64,000 nt of DNA, taken from assembly GCF_014489075.1 (NCBI RefSeq), contig NZ_JACTGR010000003.1, forward strand, positions 386,501 to 450,500, read 5' to 3'. Below, one piece after another: positions 10,628 through 18,518 of the stretch. A model generated the notes under the pieces. The model had not been told where the DNA came from and made no database searches. It saw only the letters and a program-made list of their open reading frames with translations. Each line of letters begins with the position of its first letter. Position 1 is the first letter of the stretch. This DNA comes from Sphingomonas sp. JC676. GTDB lineage: Bacteria; Pseudomonadota; Alphaproteobacteria; Sphingomonadales; Sphingomonadaceae. The translations under genes and the position numbers were made by a program.

Positions 10628-12286
10628 CTATTGGGGCGTCGGTTCAAGATAACGGTGGATCGCTGAGACCACGACCGAGCCTTCGCCCACGCCCGACGCG
10701 ACCCGCTTGACCGATCCCGAACGCACATCGCCCACCGCGAACACGCCCGGCTTCGAGGAGCAGAAGAACGTCACGCCGCTCCCCGTCTTCACGAAGCCCG
10801 CCGGATCGAGCTCCAGGCAATCATCGAGCCAGTCGGTATTGGGCTGCGCGCCGATCATCACGAACAGCGCGCCAACCTCGTGCTGTTCGACCTCGCCGGT
10901 CTTGCGGTTGGTCCAGCTGAGCGCGCGGAGATGCTTTTCCCCCTCCAGTTCGGTCACTTCGCAGAAGGGATGGAGCGTGATCTTCTCCGAGGCCTCGATC
11001 CGCTCGATCAGATAGCTCGACATCGTCGCGGCGAGCCCGGGCCCGCGCACCAGCATGTGGACGTGCCCGGCGGTCTTCGACAGATAGATCGCCGCCTGCC
11101 CCGCCGAATTGCCGCCGCCGATGACCACCGCGGCCTGATCGCCGCAGATCCCCGCCTCCATCGCGGTCGCGGCATAATAGATGCCGTTGCCCTCCAGCTC
11201 GAGGTAATGCGGCAGGTCGAGCTTGCGATAGCGTGCGCCGGTGGCGACCACCACGGTCCGCGCCTTGAGCGACGCGCCGTCGTCGAGATGGACGCGGAAC
11301 GGCCGCCCATCGCAGTCGATACCCCTGGCCGAGCGCGAGACCAGCAGCCGCGCGCCGAATTTCTGCGCCTGCACCTGGGCGCGGCCCGACAATGCCTGGC
11401 CCGAAATGCCGGTCGGGAAACCGAGATAATTCTCGATGCGGCTGCTCGTCCCCGCCTGCCCGCCCGGGGCGACGGCCTCGATCACGATCGTGTCGAGCCC
11501 CTCGGATGCGGCATAGACCGCAGCGGCCAGTCCGGCTGGCCCGGCGCCCACCACGGCGACGTCATGGACGTGGTCTGGATCAAGCGCCGATGTCAGCCCC
11601 ACCGCATCGGCGATCTGGGCATTGGTCGGATTGCGATAGACGCGACCTTCGACGACGATGACTGGGAGGTCGCTCTCGCTGAGCGCCAGGCATTCCATGA
11701 AGCCCACGGCATCGGAATCGATCTCGGTGTCGATGCGGCGGTGGGGAAAGCCATTGCGCGTCAGGAAGGCCTGGATCCGCCCCATATCGGCGGCATGCGC
11801 CGGCCCAACCAGTGCTACGCCCGCCTCGCCGTATCGGATCATGCTGACGCGGCGCAGGATGAAGGCGCGCATCACGATCTCGCCGATGTCGGGCTCGGCG
11901 GCCATCATCCGTCGAAAGGCGCTGCGTTCGATCCGGACGACGCGGGTGCCGGGCAGCGCGCGGCCGCTCACCAGGATGGTCCGGTCGTTGAACAGATCGA
12001 GCTCGCCGGTGAACTGGCGCGACTGATGGACATGGATGACGCGGTCGCATCCCTTGGCACCGCGATCGAGGATCTCGATCTGTCCGTCGAGGCACAGGAA
12101 GAAATCGACGCTCCGGTCGCCGCGGCTAAACAGCATCCCCCCTTCTGGAAAGGATTCCTCGACCCCAAACGACGCAATCCGCTCGCTCATCTCCTCCGAC
12201 AGTGTCGGAAAGGTCTGGGCGGTCCGCGCAAGGGGATCGGACGGATCGGATACCTCGGGCCGGGCGAGCGAATCTACGGTTGCCAT
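10628..12286 (-). CDS. cNMP-binding / thioredoxin-reductase-like FAD oxidoreductase fusion
   Basis: 552 aa from the ATG at 12286 (a GTG at 12304 is also possible). Three parts are visible. An N-terminal cyclic-nucleotide-binding beta-roll has FSRGDRSVDFFLCLDGQIEI and FTGELDLFNDR. A thioredoxin-like segment follows, with IQAFLTRNGFPHRRIDTEID, PVIVVEGRVYRNPTNAQIAD and no CxxC. The C-terminal FAD/NAD(P)H module carries VVGAGPAGLAAAVYAASEG, VVIGGGNSAGQAA and GVFAVGDV. Where thioredoxin reductase has its redox CxxC, this protein reads YYAATAM, so it cannot pass electrons through a disulfide there. Its role is unknown; it may be an NAD(P)H-dependent FAD enzyme gated by a cyclic nucleotide. Confidence 0.9.
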   Translation of the reverse strand: MATVDSLARPEVSDPSDPLARTAQTFPTLSEEMSERIASFGVEESFPEGGMLFSRGDRSVDFFLCLDGQIEILDRGAKGCDRVIHVHQSRQFTGELDLFNDRTILVSGRALPGTRVVRIERSAFRRMMAAEPDIGEIVMRAFILRRVSMIRYGEAGVALVGPAHAADMGRIQAFLTRNGFPHRRIDTEIDSDAVGFMECLALSESDLPVIVVEGRVYRNPTNAQIADAVGLTSALDPDHVHDVAVVGAGPAGLAAAVYAASEGLDTIVIEAVAPGGQAGTSSRIENYLGFPTGISGQALSGRAQVQAQKFGARLLVSRSARGIDCDGRPFRVHLDDGASLKARTVVVATGARYRKLDLPHYLELEGNGIYYAATAMEAGICGDQAAVVIGGGNSAGQAAIYLSKTAGHVHMLVRGPGLAATMSSYLIERIEASEKITLHPFCEVTELEGEKHLRALSWTNRKTGEVEQHEVGALFVMIGAQPNTDWLDDCLELDPAGFVKTGSGVTFFCSSKPGVFAVGDVRSGSVKRVASGVGEGSVVVSAIHRYLEPTPQ

Positions 12287-12330
12287 GGGCGCAGTGTACG
12301 CCACTCTGCGGCCAAATCGACCCGTCCGAA

Positions 12331-12360
12331 TGGGTGACGCGGGCCTCCCCGCGTCACCCA
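12331..12360. repeat. Perfect palindrome with GTCACCC core (REP-like)
   Basis: A 13-bp arm TGGGTGACGCGGG (12331-12343) pairs perfectly with its complement at 12348-12360 over a CCTC loop. It lies downstream of the small exported-protein gene, and may end that transcript, and upstream of the oxidoreductase gene. Related GTCACC-containing inverted repeats occur at 37134 and 45789. Confidence 0.75.
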
Positions 12361-12378
12361 GGATGTCAGGCCGAAACC

Positions 12379-12729
12379 TTAGCAGTAGCGGACGAGGACG
12401 CGGCGGCCCTCATAGGGGTCCCATACGCGGCGGATTTCGCAGCGCTCGTACCCGCGATAGCGGCGATAGTGCTCGCGATAATAATAGCCGTCGCGCGGAT
12501 AATAGCCGCGTTCGCGATAATAGCGGCGGTCGTAATCATAGCGCCGGTCGCCGCTGGCGAGCGCTGCACCGATCGCCAGGCCCGCGATACCCGCGACCAC
12601 CGCGGTGCCGGTATCGTCGTGATGGCGATAATGGCGGTAGCGCTGGGCCTCTGCGACCGGGGCGACGGCGGTGAGAACGGTGGCGCCGAGGACGGTGCCG
12701 AACACTGCCTTTTTGACGAGATTGGTCAT
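12379..12729 (-). CDS. Small exported Arg/Tyr-rich protein with glycine-zipper segment
   Basis: 116 aa. The signal peptide MTNLVKKAVFGTVLGATVL... ends near AEA-QR. A hydrophobic, glycine-spaced stretch (VVAGIAGLAIGAALASG) resembles the glycine-zipper of small surface antigens. The rest is dominated by Arg and Tyr (RRYDYDRRYYRERGYYPRDG), closing with two cysteines (YERCEIRR and the C-terminal RYC). Function is unknown; a basic envelope protein is the safest description. GAGGAAGACC before the ATG at 12729 is a good ribosome-binding site. It is a single gene, bounded downstream by a perfect palindrome. Confidence 0.75.
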   Translation of the reverse strand: MTNLVKKAVFGTVLGATVLTAVAPVAEAQRYRHYRHHDDTGTAVVAGIAGLAIGAALASGDRRYDYDRRYYRERGYYPRDGYYYREHYRRYRGYERCEIRRVWDPYEGRRVLVRYC

Positions 12730-12867
12730 GGTCTTCCTCCTCGAATTGCTGGCACCAGACCCGTCTGCACAATCTGCGAGTCGCGGCGCTGAGTGTGAAG
12801 AAGTAACGCACCGCGCCTGAACTGGTTCGGAATCGGGTGTTCAGCCGCGGTTTAGGGAGGTAATGGC

Positions 12868-13272
12868 GTGGCCATGGCCTATTGGATCCTCCGCTCCGAA
12901 CCCGATGCCTATAGCTGGGATGATCTCGTCCGCGACGGCGCCACCGAATGGAACGGCGTGCGCAACTATACCGCGCGCAATTTCCTCAAAGACATGCACC
13001 CCGGCGATCAGGCGCTCTTCTACCATTCGAACACTGAAAAGGCGGCGGTGGGAATCATGGAGATCACTCGCGCCTGGCAGCCAGACGGCGACGACGGCAA
13101 ATGGGCGAGCGTCGCGGTGAAGCCGGTGCGCAAGCTCGCCAGGCCGGTGACGCTCGCCGACATCAAGGCCGAACCGCGCCTCGCCGCGATCGAGATGGTC
13201 CGCCAGTCGCGCCTCTCGGTCACCCCGGTCCGCGACGCGGAATGGAAAGTGCTGCTGGAAATGGGCGCCTAG
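12868..13272 (+). CDS. EVE domain-containing protein
   Basis: 134 aa. The EVE fold, a PUA-like domain found in proteins such as human THYN1, is recognised from AYWILRSEPDAYSWDDL, WNGVRNYTARNFLKDMHPGD and LFYHSNTEKAAVGIMEI, the three hallmark blocks. EVE proteins are thought to bind modified bases in DNA or RNA. The GTG at 12868 is favoured because GGGAGG ends 7 nt before it; an ATG two codons later is the alternative. Its 3' end overlaps the convergent thioesterase gene by 4 bp. Confidence 0.92.
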   Translation: MAMAYWILRSEPDAYSWDDLVRDGATEWNGVRNYTARNFLKDMHPGDQALFYHSNTEKAAVGIMEITRAWQPDGDDGKWASVAVKPVRKLARPVTLADIKAEPRLAAIEMVRQSRLSVTPVRDAEWKVLLEMGA

Positions 13273-13661
13273 GCCAGAAAGGGCGCCGACACTTCGGCGG
13301 GCACCCGCACCAGCCGCCCGGTGGCGCGCTCGATCAGCGCCCAGGTCGTCTTCGCCTCGACCCGAATTTTCCCGTCATCGCCGAGGAACCGCATGTGCCG
13401 GTCGAACCGCGCTCCGCGCGGCGGCTCGGCCACCCAGGTCTCGGCGCGCACCGCCTCGCCCTCGGAGACGTTGCCGCGATAATCGATCTCGTGCCGCGTC
13501 ACGACCCAGACATAGGCGTCGCGATGCTCGGGCGGCGCGATCGCCAGCCAGTGCGCCACCGCGACGTCCTGGATCCACTTCACCCACACCGCATTGTTGA
13601 CGTGCCCGAGCATGTCGATGTCGTCGGGCCCTGCGGTGATGCTGGTCGTGTAGCGCGCCAT
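13269..13661 (-). CDS. Acyl-CoA thioesterase, hotdog fold
   Basis: 130 aa, usual for the 4-hydroxybenzoyl-CoA thioesterase/YbgC group. The sequence DIDMLGHVNNAVWVKWIQD holds the catalytic Asp and the HVNN turn of the hotdog helix, followed by VVTRHEIDYRGNVSEGE and FLGDDGKIRVEAKTTWALI. It hydrolyses an acyl-CoA or acyl-ACP thioester; the chain type is not evident. No signal peptide is present, so it is cytoplasmic. It converges with the EVE gene. Confidence 0.9.
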   Translation of the reverse strand: MARYTTSITAGPDDIDMLGHVNNAVWVKWIQDVAVAHWLAIAPPEHRDAYVWVVTRHEIDYRGNVSEGEAVRAETWVAEPPRGARFDRHMRFLGDDGKIRVEAKTTWALIERATGRLVRVPAEVSAPFLA

Positions 13662-13708
13662 TGGCCTATTCTAACTTAACCAGCTTTCGAAGCGCAGCGT
13701 TCATTCCG

Positions 13709-13939
13709 ATGTGCGACAAGCCCCGCATGCTCCCGCGCAATCCCAGTAAAATCTTCCGCAGCCGCTGGTCGGCGCTGTTCTGGGCCGCCGGCGTGCTCGT
13801 CACTGCCGTGACCACCATAGGCTTTGGCAGCGCCAAGACCGACGCCAAGCCCGGAGCCGAATCAGCGCTCACCGACGATTCGGGCGCCGAGGTCAGCAAC
13901 GCCGACCTAGCGGTGCTCCGCAACTATCTCGCCAACTAA
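13709..13939 (+). CDS. Small hypothetical membrane-anchored protein
   Basis: 76 aa if started at 13709; an ATG at 13727 would give 70 aa. A basic N-terminus (MLPRNPSKIFRSRW) is followed by one hydrophobic helix (ALFWAAGVLVTAVTTIGF) and a short acidic tail. No ribosome-binding site is clear and no family is recognised. An earlier in-frame ATG at 13661 would abut the divergent thioesterase start. It overlaps the convergent lipoprotein gene by 4 bp at its end. Codon use is like the neighbours, so I list it as probable only. Confidence 0.45.
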   Translation: MCDKPRMLPRNPSKIFRSRWSALFWAAGVLVTAVTTIGFGSAKTDAKPGAESALTDDSGAEVSNADLAVLRNYLAN

Positions 13940-14811
13940 CGGATCACCGTGCAGGCGATCGTCGGCGCATTCGGCGCGGTGAACGTCATCATGTCGCCCT
14001 TGCCGCCGAACGAATAGCCGCCGCCGGCATAGCGGATACCGGTGCTGGTGCCCTGGCGCTTCAGCATACGCGACGGGGCGTTGCCATGCTCCAGCGCCAC
14101 CTCCCCGTTGTCGGGATCGAAGCGCGCGGTGAGCTTGGTCCCGTCCATGCAGCGATAGCGCGCCACCGAGCGATTATCCTCGGTCGCCTCGGGCGTAGGC
14201 GAGGCCCCCGGCACCGGCCGCGCGACCAGATCGGCGGAGCGGATCCCCCACTTCTTCTGCTCGGCGGTCGCCCCGTCGATGTCGCCTGCCCGGTGCAGCG
14301 TCACGCTGCCGAGCTGGTTGAACGGCTGACCGTCCTTCATCCGGCCATAGGCCTGGACCGGCACGGTCACATAACGCTGCCCGGCGCCGGCCTCGACTGC
14401 CCCCGGCGCACCGATGTTGGCGTGATATTCCGAATAGCGCCCGAAGCTCGCCGCGAACGCCTGCGGGCTCATGCCGGAAGCCTTGCCCTCATTGCCCCAC
14501 AGCGCCCAGGCTTGGCGGTATTTCCTCGCCTCGATCAGCGCATAATAGGTCTGAACGACATTCCCCGCCCCTTGCGCGCTTTCCTCGGTGAACGGCGCCT
14601 CGCTCACCGGCGTCATGTCGTTCGCCAAGCCGCCGGGCTCGCCCGGCGCGGGCGGGTTGAGCGGCGCCTGCACGTTCGCGGTGGAAGTCGCCGCGGAATT
14701 GCTGTCCGGCTCGATCGACGCGTTCGCGGGTATGGGCGCGTTGCTGCTGGGCTGGGACGAACAGGCGGCCAGCGCGCAGCCGGCCAGGCTCAGGATCGGG
14801 GTCAGGCGCAT
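13936..14811 (-). CDS. Lipoprotein with C-terminal MliC-type domain
   Basis: 291 aa from ATG 14811, backed by AGAGG upstream. The lipobox is LAAC, with the lipidated Cys near residue 17, followed by a Ser/Asn/Pro-rich linker. A central domain (about residues 75-190) contains VVQTYYALIEARKYRQAWAL, and a C-terminal MliC-like domain has YRCMDGTKLTARFD, GIRYAGGGYSFGGKGD and a closing IACTVIR, with the family's paired cysteines. MliC proteins inhibit C-type lysozyme. The fusion to another domain suggests an envelope-protective lipoprotein, though inhibition is inferred only. It is expressed downstream of exbD. Confidence 0.78.
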   Translation of the reverse strand: MRLTPILSLAGCALAACSSQPSSNAPIPANASIEPDSNSAATSTANVQAPLNPPAPGEPGGLANDMTPVSEAPFTEESAQGAGNVVQTYYALIEARKYRQAWALWGNEGKASGMSPQAFAASFGRYSEYHANIGAPGAVEAGAGQRYVTVPVQAYGRMKDGQPFNQLGSVTLHRAGDIDGATAEQKKWGIRSADLVARPVPGASPTPEATEDNRSVARYRCMDGTKLTARFDPDNGEVALEHGNAPSRMLKRQGTSTGIRYAGGGYSFGGKGDMMTFTAPNAPTIACTVIR

Positions 14812-14869
14812 TCGGTGAATCCTCTTCGTTCGCGAGCGAAACGAACGCTGCACCGAATGCGCCAGTTCC

Positions 14870-15277
14870 TCAATCCTCGAGCGGACGATTTCCCACAAAG
14901 CCGAGCCGTTCGATCCCGGCACGCTTTACCACCGCCAGCACTGAATCGAAGCGCTCATAGCGCGCCTCGGGATCGGTCTGCATGTGGAGCACGCCCGCCG
15001 GATCGGCTCGGAGCGCAGCGAGAGCGTCCGGCAGCGCCGCGTCGCCGATCGGCTTGCCGTCCCAATAGAGCGCGCCGCCGCGATCGATCGCGAGCTTGTG
15101 CGGGGTCTCCACGGCACCCGAGGGAGGTCCATTCGGCAAATCGATCGGAACCTTGTGCGTCATCACGGGCACGCTCAGGATCATCACTATCAGCAGCACC
15201 AGCATCACATCGATGAATGGTGTCACGTTGATCCCGCTGATGGGAGCGGGTTCGGGAATGCGGGCAGTTCTGGCCAT
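14870..15277 (-). CDS. exbD: ExbD/TolR-family biopolymer transport protein
   Basis: 135 aa. One transmembrane helix near the N-terminus contains the essential Asp in TPFIDVMLVLLIVM, followed by a periplasmic domain (PIDLPNGPPSG, LYWDGKPIGD, GIERLGFVGN). ExbD works with ExbB and TonB to couple the proton gradient to outer-membrane import. No exbB or tonB lies in the window, so its partner must be encoded elsewhere. GGAGAG before ATG 15277 supports this start over an upstream in-frame ATG at 15337. Confidence 0.9.
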   Translation of the reverse strand: MARTARIPEPAPISGINVTPFIDVMLVLLIVMILSVPVMTHKVPIDLPNGPPSGAVETPHKLAIDRGGALYWDGKPIGDAALPDALAALRADPAGVLHMQTDPEARYERFDSVLAVVKRAGIERLGFVGNRPLED

Positions 15278-15340
15278 GGCATCTCTCCTCGTGATGATGA
15301 TGTAACATATCATGCCCGAGGCAGTTGGCAATGCCATTCT

Positions 15341-15360
15341 CCTCTCCCGGTGGGGAGAGG
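15341..15360. repeat. Short inverted repeat CCTCTCCC/GGGAGAGG
   Basis: CCTCTCCC (15341-15348) pairs with GGGAGAGG (15353-15360) over a 4-nt loop, between the YdeI-like gene and exbD. A similar CCCCTCCC hairpin is at 19479. It may act as a terminator or be a dispersed repeat; there is no T run. Confidence 0.55.
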
Positions 15361-15371
15361 GCTTTCAGGGA

Positions 15372-15965
15372 TCAGCAATTCTCATATTTCCAGTTGCGCC
15401 TCTTGCCCTCGCGTATCCAGCTCACCGCTTCTTCGACGCGCCTGGCCCTGGTCTCTGGCCTTTTGGCCTCGGCGATCCACTCACAATATTCGCGGCGGCA
15501 GCCCGGCGGAAAGGCGGTGAATGTCGCGGACGCGGCTTCGTCCTTCGCCAGCGCCTCGGCCAGTTCGAGCGGCACTTCGGCCTCGGGCTTGGGCGCGCGC
15601 GCCGGGCGGGCACGTTTCACGCCGGCGTCGAGCAGGGCCGCGGCTTCGCGAATTTGCGCTTCCATCTCGGCGTCAGCAGGCAAGTTGCCTAGCGACTCGA
15701 TACGGCCGAACTGGCCCATCGCCTCGCCTTCCTTGCCGGTCGCAAGTTCCTGCCGGTTCCAGAAACCGAAGCTCACATGTGCCTTGAACGCCGCCATATT
15801 GGCCAGCGGCCGGCCGTTATGGCTGAAGAAGGGCATGCTCCATTTGATGCCTTCCTCGGCACCGGGCACCGCGGCGTGCACGCGTGCGCGCAGCCATGCG
15901 AGGATCGGTCGCGCGAATTCGGCGCGGCTCTCGATATAAGCATCGACGCGGGGATCGAAGGGCAT
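15372..15965 (-). CDS. YdeI/OmpD-associated family protein with DUF1801 domain
   Basis: 197 aa. The first part (FDPRVDAYIESRAEFARPIL, then EEGIKWSMPFFSHNGRPLAN and HVSFGFWNRQEL) is the DUF1801/YdhG-like fold. The second half has PLELAEALAKDEAASATFTA, GCRREYCEWIAEAKRPETR and RRVEEAVSWIREGKRRNWKY, the OmdA (bacteriocin-protection) signature. Proteins with this pair of domains are soluble and lack a firmly known activity. The start at 15965 gives MPFDPRVDAY, matching family starts. Confidence 0.85.
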   Translation of the reverse strand: MPFDPRVDAYIESRAEFARPILAWLRARVHAAVPGAEEGIKWSMPFFSHNGRPLANMAAFKAHVSFGFWNRQELATGKEGEAMGQFGRIESLGNLPADAEMEAQIREAAALLDAGVKRARPARAPKPEAEVPLELAEALAKDEAASATFTAFPPGCRREYCEWIAEAKRPETRARRVEEAVSWIREGKRRNWKYENC

Positions 15966-16025
15966 GGCGCATTTCCCGTTTGAAGGACGCGCCATGCTTC
16001 TTCACGAGTCCGGCGGCGTCAAGCT

Positions 16026-16370
16026 TCAGGGCTCGAGTGCGTCCTTGTCGGCGTCGTCCAGGTCCTCGTCGTCGTCGAGCTCGTCGTCGTCCTCGTCGAA
16101 CTCGTCCTGGACCTCATCTTCGTCCTGGTCGGTCTCGGCCTGCTCGACATCGTCGTCCTCCTCGCCGAGCTCGTCGTCCTCCATCAGGAGGTCGTCCTCG
16201 TCGTCGTCGGAATCGTCGCCGAGATCGGGCATCAGATCGGTCAGGAGATTACCATCGGTCGGGCCGTCGCCGGTCACTTCCAGGATCTCGGCGCGCTGGC
16301 TCTCATCATAGCCTTCTTCATCGAAACCGTCGTCACCCGGGCCTTGTCCGGTAACCTGATAGCCGCCCAT
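16026..16370 (-). CDS. Highly acidic hypothetical protein
   Basis: 114 aa. A modest N-terminal part (MGGYQVTGQGPGDDGFDEEG, then ESQRAEILEVTGDGPTDGN) precedes a tail in which 44 of the last 70 residues are Asp or Glu. GGAAGGA sits 7 nt before ATG 16370, so translation looks real. No family is recognised. It may bind cations or basic proteins, but this follows from charge alone. It is preceded by the MFS gene on the same strand. Confidence 0.65.
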   Translation of the reverse strand: MGGYQVTGQGPGDDGFDEEGYDESQRAEILEVTGDGPTDGNLLTDLMPDLGDDSDDDEDDLLMEDDELGEEDDDVEQAETDQDEDEVQDEFDEDDDELDDDEDLDDADKDALEP

Positions 16371-16448
16371 CGCCGATCCTTCCGTTTCGCCCGCCGGAAA
16401 TCGCCGGGTTCAAGAGCGCGAACGGCGATACGGGCCGACTCGTTCCAC

Positions 16449-17684
16449 TCAGGTCGGCCGGAACAGCCTTCCGCGCTCCGCAATCGCTACTATCACGAAA
16501 GCGATGACACCCATGAGTACGAATCCGCTGTAGAGCGGCACGGTGGTGCCGTTGAACGACTGGCCGATCACCGCGCCGATCACCGCACCGCCCAGCGTGT
16601 TGACGAATCCTTGCAGGCTGGAAGCGGTGCCGGCGATCTCGCCCATCCTCTCCATCGCCATTGCGGAGAAATTGGACGTCGCCAGGCCAAAACACGCCAT
16701 CATCAGCGCCTGGAGCAGCACAAAGCTCCACAGCGCCTCCAGCCTCGCGACCGTGACGGCGAGGTGGATCGACGCGATCACGACCAGAGCGGCGAGCGCG
16801 GTATGCGAAATTCGCCGCGTACCCAGATGCATCACGATCCGCGAATTGAGGAACGATCCCACCGCCATCGTGCCCGCTACCATCGCGAAGACGATCGTCA
16901 GCAGCTCGGGCCGGCGGAACACTACCTCCATCACCTGCTGCACCGATCCGATGAATCCGAACATCGCGCCCGAGAGTAATGTCGTCGCGAGCGTGTAGCC
17001 CACTGCCGCGCGGTCGCGCAGCATCAGGCCGTAATCGCCGATGATCCGCTCGGGCCGTAGCGATTGCCGCGCATCCGCCGCCAGCGTCTCGGGCATGCGC
17101 CAAACGAACCACAAGGCGACGATCGCCGCCGCGCCCGCCACGCCCCAGAAGATCATCCGCCAGGTGCCGCCGGCCCACAGCACCGCCTGGCCGAAGGTCG
17201 GCGCGAAGATCGGCGCGGCCATGAAGACCATGAACGCCAGGCTCATCACGCGCGCCATCGCCCGCCCCGAGAAACAGTCGCGGACCAGCGCCACCGTCAC
17301 CACGCGGCAGCCCGCTGCCGCCGCGCCCATTGCGGCGCGCGCGATCAGCAGAAGGTCGAAGCTGCCCGAAATCGCCGCGATCCCGCTGGTCACGACATAG
17401 GAAACCAGAGCCACGCACAGCACCGGCCGACGACCGAAACGGTCGGACAAGGGGCCATAAGCAAGCTGCGCCACGGCGAACCCGATCAGATAGGCGGTGA
17501 TCACATATTGGCGATGGTTGGGCTCGATGACGTCTAGGCTCGCGCCGATCGCGGGCAGCGCAGGCAGCATCGAATCGATGCCGAGCGCGGTCAGCGCCAT
17601 CATCGCCGCGACGAGCGTGACGAACTCGCCGAACGCCAGAGGTGCCCGGTTCGCGGATTGCGTGCTGAGATGCGGCTCTTCCAT
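16449..17684 (-). CDS. Bcr/CflA-type multidrug efflux MFS transporter
   Basis: 411 aa with about 12 hydrophobic helices. The MFS motif A is clear in YGPLSDRFGRRPVL (loop 2-3), and ALTALGIDSMLPALPAI in helix 1 is typical of the Bcr/CflA drug:proton antiporter subfamily. Helix 4 and 5 regions contain ARAAMGAAAAGCRVVTVALV. It would export toxic compounds across the inner membrane. The substrate is unknown. No regulator gene is adjacent. It may be cotranscribed with the acidic-protein gene 78 bp downstream. Confidence 0.92.
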   Translation of the reverse strand: MEEPHLSTQSANRAPLAFGEFVTLVAAMMALTALGIDSMLPALPAIGASLDVIEPNHRQYVITAYLIGFAVAQLAYGPLSDRFGRRPVLCVALVSYVVTSGIAAISGSFDLLLIARAAMGAAAAGCRVVTVALVRDCFSGRAMARVMSLAFMVFMAAPIFAPTFGQAVLWAGGTWRMIFWGVAGAAAIVALWFVWRMPETLAADARQSLRPERIIGDYGLMLRDRAAVGYTLATTLLSGAMFGFIGSVQQVMEVVFRRPELLTIVFAMVAGTMAVGSFLNSRIVMHLGTRRISHTALAALVVIASIHLAVTVARLEALWSFVLLQALMMACFGLATSNFSAMAMERMGEIAGTASSLQGFVNTLGGAVIGAVIGQSFNGTTVPLYSGFVLMGVIAFVIVAIAERGRLFRPT

Positions 17685-17791
17685 TGCCCGCGCAGATGGC
17701 CGATCAAAGGCGGCGCGTCACCCCCTTTGGTTGACGCGGATCGCCTTGGCACTTAGTGCATTATGCAACTAATACACTCACGGAGACTGGA

Positions 17792-18292
17792 ATGTCGCGT
17801 CTCGTACTCCTGCCGTTCGCTCTCTCGTTCGCGCTCGCCGCATGCGACGGATCGGGCACCAGCATCTCGATCAACTCCAAGGATGACGAGGGCAATTCCG
17901 TCATCTCGACCGATGCCAACGGCCAGGTCGACATCAAGGTGCCCGGCTTCACCGCCTCGGCCCGGCTGCCCAAGATCCATATCAATGCCGAGGATTTCGA
18001 AGTGAACGGCGTCAAGCTCTATCCGGGCTCGACGATCGATGATTTCCGCGCCGATGCCGAGGACAAGGGCGGCAATGATGACAAGGGCAAGGTCACCATC
18101 CGCTTCCACAGTCCCGCCGCGTCCACCACGGTGCGCGACTGGTTCCGCGACAACATGACCAAGCAGGGCTTCAAGGTCGAGACGCACGGCAACGGGCTGA
18201 TGGGCACCACTGAGGACGGCCAGCCTTTCACGGTGCAGCTGGATGCCGATGGCGACGGCAAGTCGAAAGGCCGGATGGAAGTCGGCAAATAG
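17792..18292 (+). CDS. Hypothetical lipoprotein
   Basis: 166 aa. The N-terminus MSRLVLLPFALSFALAACDG is a clear lipoprotein signal with lipobox LAAC (Cys near residue 18). The mature part has ISINSKDDEGNSVISTDANG, VKLYPGSTIDDFRAD and TTVRDWFRDNMTKQGFKVE, without a recognised domain. GGAG lies 7-10 nt before ATG 17792. It has the size of small sphingomonad envelope lipoproteins. It is not linked to a neighbour on the same strand. Confidence 0.75.
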   Translation: MSRLVLLPFALSFALAACDGSGTSISINSKDDEGNSVISTDANGQVDIKVPGFTASARLPKIHINAEDFEVNGVKLYPGSTIDDFRADAEDKGGNDDKGKVTIRFHSPAASTTVRDWFRDNMTKQGFKVETHGNGLMGTTEDGQPFTVQLDADGDGKSKGRMEVGK

Positions 18293-18518
18293 CGCGGCGT
18301 CGGCTTTACTTGTAGGATTTGGGATGCTCGCATGGCCGCGATGCGACCGCGCCGGCCTTTTCCTGCATGTCGACGAAAAGCGCCCGCGTCACGCACGGCA
18401 AAGTACACGAATGACCTGCGACTCCGTGAACTTTACCGCCAGGCGCGCCGCCAACACCCGCGGCTTGTTCAACCCCGGCCCCCGGGTCTAACGGGGAAGC
18501 AATTCCCGGAGACTCGTC

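Noticed and set aside
16026..16160. Direct GAC/GTC repeat tract as a structural DNA element
   Set aside because: It is explained by the acidic coding sequence of the gene in that position.
18293..18518. Small open frames in the gap before the 2-oxoglutarate oxygenase
   Set aside because: They overlap the oxygenase start or lack ribosome-binding sites and have atypical codon use; the gap seems non-coding.
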